Of a stretch of DNA of 64,000 bases, positions 11,886 to 22,139 are shown piece by piece. Both the position numbers and the translations under genes were made by a program. Origin of the DNA: Silurus meridionalis (Eukaryota > Chordata > Actinopteri > Siluriformes > Siluridae); assembly GCF_014805685.1 (NCBI RefSeq), contig NC_060898.1:8281001-8345000 (forward strand), in the 5' to 3' direction. Each line of letters starts with the position of its first letter. Positions within the stretch are counted from its first letter, which is position 1. The notes under the pieces were generated by a model. That model did not search any database, was not told the origin of the DNA, and saw nothing but the letters and a program-made list of their open reading frames with translations.

Positions 11886-12516
11886 CTATGAAGAGACCAC
11901 ACCTAAGACCGCATGAGCAACCGGGGTCTGGGTAACATCAAGCCAGTAGTACCTGACAAAGGTATGTGGAGAGGACCAGCTTGGAGCAGCACAAATGTCC
12001 TGCAAGGGAACCCCTCTAAACAGAACCCAAGAAGCAGCAAAGCCTCTAGTGGAGTATACTCTAAGGCCACCTGGAGGCTGCACTCCCTTAGATTAATACG
12101 CCAAGGAGATAGCTTCCACAAGCCAATGAGAGAGGCGTTGTTTAGAGATGGGATTCCCTGTGTTTGGGGGTGCTCCTTCTAAAGGGGCTAGTCCTGTCGA
12201 TGTAACCCCGCAGGGCACGCACAGGGCATAAAGCATTCAGCCTCTGGTCCTCCGCAGAGAAAAAAGGAGGAGGGCAAATAGCGGAGAGCTCTGTCACACC
12301 ACCAGTGAAAGCTGGGGATCATTTAGGCCTGAGCAAAACCTTATCCCCATTGAGCGAGAATTTAGTGCACGAGGAATGAACCAAGAGTGCATGCAAATCA
12401 ATGACACATTTGGCAGAAGCCAAGGCCAGAAGCAGAGCTGTCATTAAGGACAGGAGTTTAAGGGAGATATCCCCTAGGGGCTTAAAGGGCCGTTGGGCTA
12501 GTACCTCCAGCACCAT
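11886..12516 (-). pseudogene. DIRS1-like tyrosine recombinase, broken
   Basis: Two minus-strand frames carry recognisable recombinase pieces. The upstream piece (12516-12319) reads PFKPLGDISLKLLSLMTALL then LALASAKCVIDLHAL, the start of the DIRS YR core. The downstream piece (12083-11886) reads SWSSPHTFVRYYWLDVT, the C-terminal block with the nucleophile tyrosine of the family. Stops and frame changes separate the two. Intact relatives would use it to insert circular cDNA. Confidence 0.8.
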
Positions 12517-12703
12517 GGAGAGGTCCTATTCTGGGACTACACTTCTGGTGTCTGCTAAGGAGCAGCGAGCACCCTTCATAAATCTACAAAAAAAGGGGGA
12601 GTTGCCCCACCGTAGTGCCGCCAAACCCGGCATGACACGCAGAAAAAGTCGCCACCAGCACATGATACCCCTGCAAGTGGGGTAGGAAATGACTCAGAAC
12701 CTT

Positions 12704-13409
12704 TTACACAGTAAGGAGCTCCAAATAGTTTATATGGGCTAAATGAAGTGTGTTTGCCACACACCATACACTGATCTCCCTTCCTGTTTGGCTCCCCACC
12801 CTGTTAAGGAGGCATCTTTCGTTACCATTTTCTGCAGCATGATCGCCCCGAGAGGGGTCCCATGAGCGTAAAACACCTCTCCAGTGGCGCAGTTCCGCTG
12901 TGCACATGCGTGTCACCGTGACATAGCGGCATAGATCACGCAACGGGCTGAGATAAAGAGTCCACTTCATTAAAGCCCTCATACTCAGAAGGCCTAGAGG
13001 CAACATGTACAGCCGAAACCATGAGCCATGAAACCCTGTAATCTGAGACATGTGCAATTCTGTACCCTTGCTCCTTCCCTGAACTGCGAGAGACAATTCA
13101 TGAAGGAGAGAATGCGCTTCTGTGACAGGCACGTGCATTGTAACAGAATTTATGTCCAAACCCAAGAATATGACATTCTGAGCAGGAGTGAAATTGCTCT
13201 TGCTCACATTCTCAAGCATGCGCTGTGATGTGCACAAGCACACGGGTTGTGTTTCGAATCACTTTCTCTCTTGAATCGGCTATAATCAGCCGACCGTCTA
13301 TGTATGTCAAGATCTTGAGACTGCTGTTCTTAGTGGTGCAAGCCCCCCTTGGTAGGCGAAAGGAAGGAATTGCATGTGCAGAGTTTAGATGCTTATATGG
13401 AAAAAACAT
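12704..13409 (-). pseudogene. DIRS1-like reverse transcriptase / RNase H, broken
   Basis: The minus-strand frame 13409-13212 contains KILTYIDGRLIIADSREK, aligned by eye with the RT motif normally LTYIDDWLI; the second catalytic Asp is now Gly. The next frame (13243-12704, 179 codons) contains FLGLDINSVTMHV, then SMRALMKWT and ends AHINYLELLTV, the connection between RT and the RNase H-like region of DIRS elements. A frameshift separates the two and the first part of RT is not recognisable. Confidence 0.82.
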
Positions 13410-14117
13410 CGGTCAGATTGATTGAGCAGAACCAATTGTTCTGTTTTAATGAATGTACAAGAGAGCTGTGTGATAACATTCTGAAATTGTATTTCCTCAA
13501 ATGTTTGTTCAACATTCTAAGATCCAGAATAGGATGGAGAGAACAGTCCTTTTTCTGGACCAGGAAATAGCGAAAGCCCCGATTGCTTAGGTGCGGGGCT
13601 ACAACTCAAACCGCCCCCTTCTTAAGGAGGGATGAGATTTCGTCTTTTAGAATGAGAGCGGCAGGGGTGCCTGGCAAACTGAAGTCTGTAACCCATTGTG
13701 ATTGTGTGAATTACCCATTCGGGGGCTGAAACAGACAGCCAGGCTGTCGTGAGACTCCCGAGCGTCCTGGACTGCCTAGAGTCGGTCCAGCCGAATCACT
13801 CATAACTGGTGCAATGGCGATATCTAGTGGGCGAACTAGGGGGTCAAGAGAGAAATTCTCTCTCAGAAAAGAATTCATTGTTAGATTTTTTTTAGCTTTT
13901 TTGTGGTTTGTGAAACACTGGGCCTTTATTAAATTTGTGAAAGGAGTGTGAAGGGTCTGTGTGGTAACACTGCTAGCGCACTTTTTCTCATATCCTTCCC
14001 CTCTGGAACAGGGACACACACCATGGACGACACGGGGAACAGTGAAGCCTGTGCAAAATAGAGATCATCACTCACTGGCATGCGGGGCTGACCCCACCGA
14101 AAGAGAGCCTCTGTCTT

Positions 14118-14688
14118 TTAAAGGGGTATACTTGGAGGGCAGAACAGGTGTCCAGAGGGCTGGCCCAAAACCCCCTGTGGCCAAGCATCAGGCCAGCCGT
14201 TTATTTTAGGATCAGAAGGAGCGGAATTAGGGGGCTTCTTCACCATGGCCACAGCGAAGGACATTTTACTCCAGGGCCTAGCAAGGGTGGGGCCACTCTG
14301 CTGAGTGGGTGGTTCCCCATGGGGTTTGTTGGTTCTGCAAGTATGCTGGGAATGGCGTCCCACAGCAGGTGCGTTTGGCAGCCGCACAGAGGGCATCGGG
14401 CACAATTTAAAGACACAATTTAAAAGCCTGTCCATGCCCAACCAGTGCTCCTGCGATGCGATGCTTCTCACTATTGGGGAGACTGAATAGATTAAGCCAC
14501 AGTGCACGTTCCCCAACCACCGATAAAGCCACAGAGTGCTCGATTCCTTGGACAGCTTGACGGGCATTACAGAAAACAAGATCGTTAACTGTAACGATCT
14601 CCTTTCGAAGATTGGGTGATGGTGACGCTTTCTCCAGTTGTTGTCCCAAATCAGGCAGGAGTTCGGCCTGATATGCGGACAACAGCAA
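14118..14688 (-). pseudogene. DIRS1-like gag remnant
   Basis: Minus-strand frame 14688-14407 begins LLSAYQAELLPDLGQQLEKA and contains VLVFCNARQAVQG-type and VVGERALWLNL segments, which I recognise from fish DIRS gag proteins. A second frame (14579-14118) continues with a proline-rich, low-complexity tail. Frames overlap and are shifted. It is 5' of the RT remnant on the same strand, as expected. Confidence 0.7.
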
Positions 14689-14844
14689 GGAGATGTTAGG
14701 AGCTTTTATTGAAAGAGCCGAGGCTTTGTACGAAGCATAATGAGTATATATATAATTTCTTTAATAAATTATATAGCAAGACTGATAATTGCATTAAATA
14801 TTTTTTTAGAACCAATTTTATTTTTATATAATAGGGACAGCGCA

Positions 14845-15105
14845 TGTAGGACGTTTTGGAAACAAGGTGAGGGAGGTGCGACTGAGATATTTTCGACATG
14901 TGCAGAGGAGGGACATTGGGAATATCGGTAGGAGAATGCTGAGGATGGAGCCACCAAGCAGGAGAAAAAGAGGAAGGCCAAAAAAAGGTTCATGAATGTG
15001 GTGAAGGAAGACATGCAGGTAGTTGGTTTAAAAGAGCAGATGTAGAGAAGATAGATGATCCGCTGTGGCGACCCCTAATGGGAGGAGCCGAAAGAAGAAG
15101 AAGAA
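14845..15105 (+). mobile_element. 3' end of a non-LTR retrotransposon (LINE)
   Basis: Translation in parts gives GRRMLRMEPPSRRKRGRPKK and, near the end, MIRCGDP followed by a short spacer and a GAAGAAGAAG tail. This is the C-terminal ORF2 end and A/G-rich tail of a LINE common in fish. The same 3' end appears, reversed, at 37985-38250, showing two copies of one family in the window. It is strongly 5'-truncated, as usual for target-primed insertion. Confidence 0.7.
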
Positions 15106-15934
15106 TTAAACAGCATGCAAAATGCAGATGAAAAGATTCAATTGACACCCAAATCAACAAGGGAAAAAGTGATTGCATTGATTATGACCAGGAACTAGTT
15201 GCTTGTTTTACATGGGTTTGGCTAGGGGAACTCAACTCAATAGTTTTTACAACTATGGTGGGTAGAAGAACTGTATGTATACCTTAGATGTTGAACATTG
15301 AAAAGATGGGTAACAAGAGCAGAGAAAAGGAAGTCTCACATCTGGTTCTATTGTATATGAGCAATTTTCATGATATAAAAAAACAACTAGAAGTGTATAA
15401 AAATTGAGTAGGGATCTAACTCAGCCAACTTGTTCCTTAATTGTTTTGGGAACAGAAATCAGTGCCTACTTTTCACTAACAAGTTTAACATGAGAGTATG
15501 ACAGAACAGATAGAATCAGGTTTTTTTTGGCCTGTGTTGACACACACAAGGAATTTGGTTTCAGCTGTTAGTGACTCTCAAAGTACAGACATAAATGAAA
15601 TTATACATTTAGCAATATACAAACATGTAAATACAGGTCAGGAGTCTCAGTAACTCCTTACATTAAACTCATGAATAAAGAAAAATGTTGACCAGTTATC
15701 TTTGACCAGAAAATTGTCGTTGTTTGTTGTTGAGGCTTTGCAAACCAGCTCTCCATGAAGGCTACATTTTAAAATCCATAACATGCAAATGCAAGTCATA
15801 GATTAGACAAATACAAGCATGAAAAAAAAGGATTTAATCCCAAATGAATAAACATACAAACAAGTTTATTACTCACATCAAACACCAGAAAAAAATGAAT
15901 GACAACAATGACCTGCTGATCATATTACATGTTG

Positions 15935-16105
15935 TGAAGGGTTGTAGTTCAGTGGTTAAGGCATTGACTCAGAATCAGAAGGTCATAGAATCAAAGCCCC
16001 ACCAAACTGCTACTCCTGGGCCCTTAAGCAAAGCCCTTAATCATCAAAAGCTCAGTTATAAGTTGCTCTGGATAAGGGCATCTGAATGCTATAAATGTAA
16101 ATGCT
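15935..16105 (+). mobile_element. tRNA-derived SINE with an L2-type 3' tail
   Basis: The head resembles a tRNA: box A-like region TAGTTCAGTGGTTAAGGCA and box B-like region GGTCATAGAATCAAAGCCCC. The body (CTGGGCCCTTAAGCAAAGCC) matches a widespread fish SINE. The tail (GTTGCTCTGGATAAGGGCAT... ATAAATGTAAATG) is the reverse complement of the 3' end of the LINE at 17931-19180, so the SINE probably used that LINE's reverse transcriptase. It lies in the tandem array, transcribed by RNA polymerase III if ever active. Confidence 0.85.
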
Positions 16106-16439
16106 GTCTGGGTTATTGACTGTGACCAGCATATGGTTGTTGGTGCTAAATTGGTTTGAACTGCCAGGAAAGCTAAGGGAACTTAACTCAAAACTCAACA
16201 ACTGTGGTGAGCTGAAATATATGTACCATAGATGTTGAACATGTTGAACATGGAGCAGATGGGTTAAAAAAGCAGAAAAAATGCAGTATATAATTTAGTT
16301 ATGAGCTATATAATTTATTCAGGATATAATATAAAAATGCAGGTCAAGAGATTCTGTTAATGCTCACACTCAACACTAGCCTTAAACGTATTGATTTTGA
16401 CAGGACATTATGACAACAACAGTATAAAACATGGTTACG

Positions 16440-16690
16440 CTGTATGTGATCTATTTTCATAATTTCTAAACCTGATCCCTGTTCTGCTCTGTCTCCTGAT
16501 TTACCTGGTTTAAACTCTGGACTGTTTTTTGGCTTTTGTTTCTACTCTGCCCTTCCTAGTTCTGTTCGCTGGTTTTTCAATGCCCCATTGTGTTTCTTTA
16601 TTAAAGCCTGTTTTCTCTGTACCCTTGTGTGCATCCTGCATTTGGGTCCTCACTCACCTAGTCCCCCGCAAGAGATTCCTAACAGAATAA
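16440..16690 (+). mobile_element. Probable LTR 3' fragment of a Ty3/gypsy element
   Basis: The block is pyrimidine-rich and less AT-rich than its surroundings. It carries a poly(A)-type signal (ATTAAAG) followed by CCTGTTTTCTCTGTACCCTT, GTGTGCATCCTGCATTTGGG and TCCTCACTC, a pattern I know from the ends of fish gypsy LTRs. No internal gag or pol follows. Best read as a solo or truncated LTR inside the tandem array. Confidence 0.5.
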
Positions 16691-17465
16691 TCTGGCCTTG
16701 CATCGTGTCCTGCCAACTCACTGACACCAGGACATAGTTGTTGGTGCTAGAAAGTCTAGGGGATCTCAACTCAATACTGTTCACAACTGTGATGAGCAGA
16801 AGTATGTGTAACTTAGATGTTGAACATGTTGAATAGCAAATAGCAAAGAAAACTACTGACACCAGAAATATCTTCTTAAGCACAGTGTATTTGTACTCCA
16901 TTACTTTGCATCTGTGGTGACCAGGTTGTTGGTGCCAGATTGGCTTGAAAAGCCAAGAAAGCTAGGAGAACTCGAATCAATACTCTTTACAACCATGGTG
17001 AGCAGGAACCAGACCACATGGACATCAGAACCAGAATAAAGAGGAGGAAAAATATCGATTGCTCTGACTTTGACCAGAACATTGTGGCTGGTTTTACATT
17101 GGTTTGGCTAGGGGACTCGACTTAATACTCTTTACAACTGTGGTGAGCAGAAGATCTGTATGTGTACCTTAGATACAAGTTTTACATTAAGACTAGATTT
17201 AAAATGTACAATCAGGCAAATATAAAGCACAATTCTTAGCTAAAACTTGCCAAACACCAGAAAACAGAAAAATGTTGGCCTGTTGACCAGTTATCCTAGT
17301 CCTTGACTTTGATCAGAATATCACCTTTGATACTAGATTGGTTTGAACTGCCCACAAGGGTAGGTAAACTTAACTTAATACTCTTTACAACCATGGTGAC
17401 AAGAGATTTGTGTACCTTAGATGTTGAACTTTAAATAGATGGGTTACAAGAGCAGAAAAGGATAG

Positions 17466-17864
17466 CATAATAATTCAATTCAATTCATATCCAAATTTTT
17501 ATTTGTATAGCGCTTTAAACAATGAACATAGTCTCAAAGCAAAAATAATAATAAAAAAATGAAAAATGAATATGATGATGGTGATAAAAAATGAACATGT
17601 TCTTTATAAGTGTAAGTTTGTCCCTGATGAGCAAGCCGGTGGCGACTGTGGCAAGGAAAAACTACCAGAAATGGCATAAGGAAGAAACCTTGAAAGGAAC
17701 CAGACTCAAGAGGGAACCCATCCTCACCTGGGTTGCAGCGAATGTACATTTATTGCAGATATACGATGTTGCGGGGTACAGTAATGGTGATCAGAAGCAA
17801 ACTGTAGTCCTGAGTCAGTGTAGCAGACTGTTGCCTCAGGAACCTCAGGAGCATGTTTAACTCA

Positions 17865-17930
<66 letters not shown>
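17466..17930 (-). mobile_element. 3' untranslated region of L2-type LINE family A, with (GA)n
   Basis: Minus-strand 3' end of a LINE: starts with repeats of TTCAA (the LINE's terminal TTGAA tail), then TTTTTATTTGTATAGCGCTT, a block ending in the hallmark GAAACCTTGAAAGGAACCAG, and a (GA)n tract at 17867-17928 preceded by CATGTTTAACTCAACCGA. The near-full-length family A copy has the same order at 26041-26581. The upstream coding part of this copy is displaced by a family B LINE and resumes at 19181. Confidence 0.85.
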
Positions 17931-19180
17931 TTACGTTTACATTTGCGGCATTTAGCAGACGCCCTTATCCAGAGCAACGTACAAAAGTGCTTTGATTCTC
18001 TAGTAATTAATAAATCCACACTGGTACGCCATATTACAAACTTAATATAAATATAACCCTAGAATTCTACAAACTTGGAAAGTGCTAATTTAAGTGTTTC
18101 AGGTAGAGGTAGGTCTTTAGTCGTCGCTTGAAGATAGTCAGGGACTCCGCTGTACGGACATCTAGGGGAATTTCATTCCACCACCTTGGTGCCAGAACAG
18201 AGAAGAGCCTTGTAGTGTACTTACCTCTCATTCTGAGAGAAGGCAGTACCAGTCGAGCAGTGCTGGAGGATCTCAGACAGCGTGGTGCAGTGCGATATGT
18301 GATGAGGTCACTGAGGTAAGATGGCGCTGGACCATTTTTTGCCTTGTAGACAAGCATGAGTGTTTTGAATCTGATACATGCAGCTACTGGAAGCCAGTGA
18401 AGGAGCGCAGCAGTGGGGTGGTGTGGAAGAATTTGGGCTGATTGAACACAAGCTGTGCAGCTGCGTTTTGGATCATTTGCATTGGACGGATAGCGTTTAG
18501 GGGAAGACCTGCCTGCAGAGAGTTGCAGTAGGCCGGACTTGAAATCACAAGAGACTGAACAAGCACCTGGGCAGCCTGTGTCGACAGAAATGGTCGAATC
18601 CTTCGGATGTTGTAGAGAAGAAATCTACAAGAACGAGACACATTAGCAACATGTGGGAAGAAGGACAGTTCATTGTCCATAGTTACCCCAAGGTTACGAG
18701 CAGTGGCTGAAGGGGAGAGCAGAGATAAAGTGTTATTTGGAGATCTTGACCTGGAGATCAATCAACTGGGATGACCAGCAGTTCTGTTTTGCTGGGGTTG
18801 AGTTTTAGTTGGTGAGCACTCATCCATGAAGATATGTCTGTCAAGCATGCTGAGATCCGAGCGGAAGCTGTGGTATATGATTGAGGGAAAGAAAAGGTTA
18901 GTTGAGTGTCATCTGCATAGCAGTGATAAGAAAACCCATGTGAGGTTATGACTTCACCAATGGAGTGGGTATAGAGGGAGAAAAGGAGGGGACCAAGTGC
19001 CAAGCCTTGTGGGACACCAGTGGTGAGTCTGCACGGGGCAGATGTGCAGCCCCTCCATGTTACCTGGTATGAACAACCTTCCAGGTAGTAAGCAAACCAT
19101 TCCCATACTGTTCTGCGGATACCGAGGCTCTTGAGGGTTGACAAAAGTGTCTTGTGGTTAACTGTGTCAAATGCTGCTGA
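17931..19180 (-). mobile_element. L2-type LINE family B, 5'-truncated, inserted in family A
   Basis: Read on the minus strand: RT fragment beginning [12 protein letters not shown], then [20 protein letters not shown] and [13 protein letters not shown] (RT motif C, YADD), then SCRFLLYNIRRIRPFLSTQA (18761-18384), then FSVLAPRWWNEIPLDVRTAE (18357-18085), then a 3' tail ending in TTACATTTACGTTTACATT-type repeats. This is the C-terminal half of an L2/CR1-group ORF2. Frameshifts and a break near 18380 make it inactive. Tails of the same family occur at 38258-38430 and 54718-54845. Confidence 0.88.
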
Positions 19181-19345
19181 AAGCATCCACTGTCTGATGT
19201 CCTTTACACACTCCTCAACATTGTTAAGCTGATCTCTCTCAACTGGCTTTACTGAAATATACAGTTGTGTATCATCGGCATAGCAATGGAAGCGAATAAT
19301 ATGTTTATGTATAATTTCACCCAGAGGCAGCATATATAAAGACAA
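18758..19345 (-). pseudogene. Fused LINE reading frame with two RT YADD motifs
   Basis: A 195-codon open frame spans the junction between two LINE families. Codons before the junction (19345 to about 19181) read [15 protein letters not shown]...[12 protein letters not shown]...[10 protein letters not shown] from family A; after it they read [13 protein letters not shown]...[13 protein letters not shown]...[13 protein letters not shown] from family B. The frame is kept open by chance across the junction. No function is implied; the fusion lacks a complete polymerase. Confidence 0.85.
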
Positions 19346-19397
19346 AAGCAGTGGGCATAAGACAGACCCTTACGGAACACCAAACTTTACCTTAGAA

Positions 19398-19455
19398 CAG
19401 GGTTGTCAAACTCAGGCCCGTGGGCCAAATCTGGTGTAATTATTATTTATTATGC

Positions 19456-19522
<67 letters not shown>

Positions 19523-20253
19523 AATATGTATTAGAGCTGGCCCGCCAGTATATAGCGCATACAGTAATAATACTACAAATCCCAGAATGCTTTGTTAGTG
19601 CGTTGGCACGTCAGTCCAGACCGCTAAAAAACTCTGCGTACCCAGCGCTGAATTTACCCGGCGATAGAAAGCCAAGAAATGCAGATTTGAACTGCTCAGT
19701 AATCCGTTTTTGGTTGACTTGGAAAGCGCACCAACCAACCTCTAAATGTAGCTGTTTGAACTCCAGTGTAGAGACATGCTCAAGTCAAAGTACGACTCTC
19801 TGTGTGCTGCACAGTTTCCATGTTTCCTCCCTGACACACTGCTCCAACTCCGTGCCCAAGCTGCTCAAGCGGTCTCTATTTTCGGCAGCACATATCTATG
19901 TGAGAAACTGTTCTCTTTAATGAAGATGAACAAAACACCACTCAGGACTCTCACTGAACACCTTCACTCAATCCTGAGGATTTCCTCAGCTCAGAGCCTA
20001 AACCCAGACACTGATGCTTTTGCATCTAAGAAGAGATGCAGGTATCTGGCTTCAACCAATCAGAGTAAATCAGGGTGTAAAAACTGAGCTTGAATGAATG
20101 TTGTCTTTATGCACTTTTTCTACTCCAAGGCATGGACTGTTAATGGTTAAAATATAGCTTTTTTTTTTTAATTGAAGGAAATTATTATTATTTTTGGTTG
20201 TGTTGTTGTTGGCCTGTGAAAAAAGATTCACATTAAAAAGGAATTTGAAAGGC

Positions 20254-20298
<45 letters not shown>

Positions 20299-20560
20299 AG
20301 AAATGAATACCACTGATGTGTGTTTTATTTCAAATGTAATTTCTCATGTGTTTATAATATTAAACTTTGGCTGTTCCAGATTCAATTGTTTATTCAAAAC
20401 TAAAGTTTGTTTCCATTGAAAAGGTTCAACATTACACATCTGGAGAGATGGGAAAACATGCACAATTGCAGTCAATTTTTCAATAAATATTGAGTTTGGC
20501 CCGCGACTTTGTCCCACTTTTTAAATTTGGCCCACTGTGAATTTGAGTTTGACACCCCTG
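19398..20560 (+). mobile_element. hAT element nested in the LINE, with TSD and TIRs
   Basis: Terminal inverted repeats CAGGGTTGTCAAACTCAGG (left) and the complement of gagtttgacacccctg (right). Flanking 8-bp target duplications are CCTTAGAA (19390-19397) and CCTCAGAG (20561-20568), six of eight matching, the length typical of hAT. The flanking LINE resumes exactly after the right duplication when compared with the copy near 27830. The interior has (AT)n at about 19463-19520 and (GA)n at about 20254-20296. At 1163 bp it has lost most of its transposase. Confidence 0.9.
19776..20087 (+). pseudogene. hAT transposase C-terminal remnant (GTF2IRD2-like)
   Basis: 103-codon frame inside the hAT element. 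Residues around AVSIFGSTYLCEKLFSLMKM, then KTPLRTLTEHLHSILRI and SAQSLNPD match the C-terminal dimerisation region of hAT transposases of the type found in GTF2IRD2-related fish proteins. The N-terminal zinc finger and catalytic core are absent. Truncated and surely inactive. Confidence 0.75.
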
Positions 20561-20759
20561 CCTCAGAGAGTGTGTGGAGAACTCACCATTTACATCAACA
20601 AACTGATAGCGATCAGTCAAATAAGACCTAAGCCAGGAGAGTGCTGTTCCCTTTATTCCAACAAAGTTCTCAAGTCTAGCAAGCAGTATAGTATGATCAA
20701 TGGTGTCAAAAGCTGCTCTAAAGTCAAGCAATAATCACACCAGGGTTTGCTACATAATC

Positions 20760-21045
20760 GGAAAGTTAGCCCGCAAGGGCTACCAGGTAGCCTGCAATGA
20801 CCACATGAGTAGCCAGCGGGCCTTTTCTAAAAATAGCTGTTTCCTACCTTGTTAAATCATTGTTGATAATTATTATGAGAAATCATTAACATGATCAGTG
20901 TCTTCACATAGATGAATATCATTAATTATTAATAATAACATATAATAAAAGGTAAATTGAGCAAATTTGTGTATCAAACTGGTAGCCCTTCACATTAATC
21001 GATACCCAAGAAGTAGCTCTCAGTTTCAAAAAGGTTGGTGATCCC
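20760..21045. mobile_element. Short hAT-like non-autonomous fragment
   Basis: Starts near GCAAGGGCTACCAGGTAGCC and ends GTTTCAAAAAGGTTGGTGAT then CCCTG, which is the complement of a hAT-type end (CAGGGATCACCAACC). The family A LINE resumes right after it at ATCTAGAGTGTAACG. The left end is not clear. No coding content. Confidence 0.5.
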
Positions 21046-22139
21046 TGATCTAGAGTGTAACGGAACGTTGATTTTAGGTATTCAGTGGCCCAGTCAAGCT
21101 CTGCAGGGTCAGACGGAGATCTAATTAACAGCATCATTTTCGGAAGATTATTGATAAAACTCGCTGCTGTAGCTGACGTGAATATACGCTTAACACGGTA
21201 ACTTGGTGAGGTACTAATGCAATGACTGAGGCAGACTTTAAAAGAGATGAGGTAATGGTCTCAAATAGCTTCAGACAGTGGAATTATGAACATTTTCGAA
21301 TGTTAATAACAAATCAATAGTGTGTCCACCATTATGAGTGGGTCCTATAACATTCTGACTAATTCCAACTGAATCTAGAATGGACACAACTGCTGCTTTT
21401 AAGGAGTCTTCCTGATTATCAAAATAAATATTAAAGTCACCAACAATTAACAACAAATAAAATTAATTATTGTCTAAAGAAGTAGCTACATTTGTGATGA
21501 AATCTGCAAAATCTATAAGAAAATCAGAGTAGGGCCCTGGAGGTCTATAAATAATAATTAATGAAATTGACTGACTAGACCTACTTTTGGACACTAAATA
21601 TTTTATGTTGGTGTAAAAAACTTTAAATGTTTTACATATTTGTTTAGTTTTTTGTGTGACGCATAGCTTATTATTATAAATAGCTGCGACTCTGCCTCCT
21701 CTGCCATTTAGATGGGGCTGGTTTATGTACCTATACCCAGGAGGACCTGCTTCATTTAATGCTACATATGTATTTAGTTTAATCCACTTTTCTGACAAAC
21801 ACATTATATTAAACTCCTGGTCGGTAATAATTTCATTTTACAGTCACTGCTTTTGATGTGAGAGATCTAATATTCAGCAATCCTATCTTTAGATCAGAGG
21901 TGCTGGCTTTGCATTTAGTCCTATTTAATTTAATGTTAATCAGGTTACTTAAACAGACTTTCTGATAATTTCTACATTTTGGTTTCGCTCGGGGGACAGA
22001 CACAGTCTCAATATGGTGGATCCTGAGTGACGACCCTGTGCAGCTAGCAGACAGTCAGATCTGTCTGCTCCCTGGCCTTGGCTCTGGACAGTCACTTGTT
22101 AGCTAGTGCTGTTCTGAGACTCTAACCTATACTACAAGA

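Larger units (their letters stand above)
11302..14730 (-). mobile_element. DIRS1-like tyrosine-recombinase retrotransposon, degenerate
   Basis: On the minus strand the element reads gag-like (14688-14118), reverse transcriptase/RNase H (13409-12704) and tyrosine recombinase (12516-11886), the order expected for DIRS1 elements, which integrate without an integrase. Its GC content is clearly higher than the surrounding array. All frames are broken by stops and shifts, so it is inactive. The low-coordinate end carries an inverted repeat pair (11302-11353 and 11556-11612) and repeated CGAGATCCACCTATGGGA-like blocks, as expected of DIRS terminal and internal complementary regions. It interrupts a tandem-array unit right after GCCAAGAAGGCTAAAG. 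Confidence 0.85.
9235..17440. repeat. Decayed tandem repeat array, unit about 0.4-0.5 kb, broken by insertions
   Basis: A recurring order of motifs is seen: (1) a CAGCACCTAGTTTTTGCAAG-like start, (2) TTTTACATGAAGGCTAGAT, (3) GCAAATACAGGTCAAGAG, (4) CACCAGAA...ATGTTGACC, (5) GGTTTGAACTGCC, (6) AATACTCTTTACAACTGTGG followed by TGAGCAGAA, (7) CCTTAGATGTTGAACATG. The motif-6 module appears near 9435, 10950, 15235, 16190, 16770, 16990, 17130 and 17385. Copies differ by many substitutions and indels. The array is interrupted by a mariner-like element, a DIRS1-like element, a LINE tail, a SINE and an LTR fragment. No conserved open frame runs through it. It could be an old satellite or a local minisatellite expansion. 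Confidence 0.75.
19181..21990 (-). mobile_element. L2-type LINE family A, interrupted copy (RT and endonuclease parts)
   Basis: Continuation of the family A LINE whose 3' end is at 17466-17930. Pieces on the minus strand: endonuclease (21804-21463, CLSEKWIKLN...; 21456-21271, VGDFNIYFDNQEDSL...GPTHNGGHTIDLLL), RT (20731-20569, [20 protein letters not shown]) and RT motif C (19345-19181). Compared with 26041-29800, it lacks the region encoding the C-terminal third and part of the RT. It is broken by the hAT element at 19398-20560 and by another short element near 20760-21045. Around 20735-20760 two non-adjacent parts of the LINE are joined, so rearrangement also occurred. Confidence 0.82.

Noticed and set aside
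15950..16020. A functional tRNA gene
   Set aside because: Box A- and box B-like motifs are present, but no cloverleaf can be drawn and the sequence continues as a SINE body and tail.
17853..18050. Arg/Glu-rich frames over (GA)n (also near 26181 and 49878)
   Set aside because: The (GA)n tract belongs to the 3' untranslated region of LINE family A.
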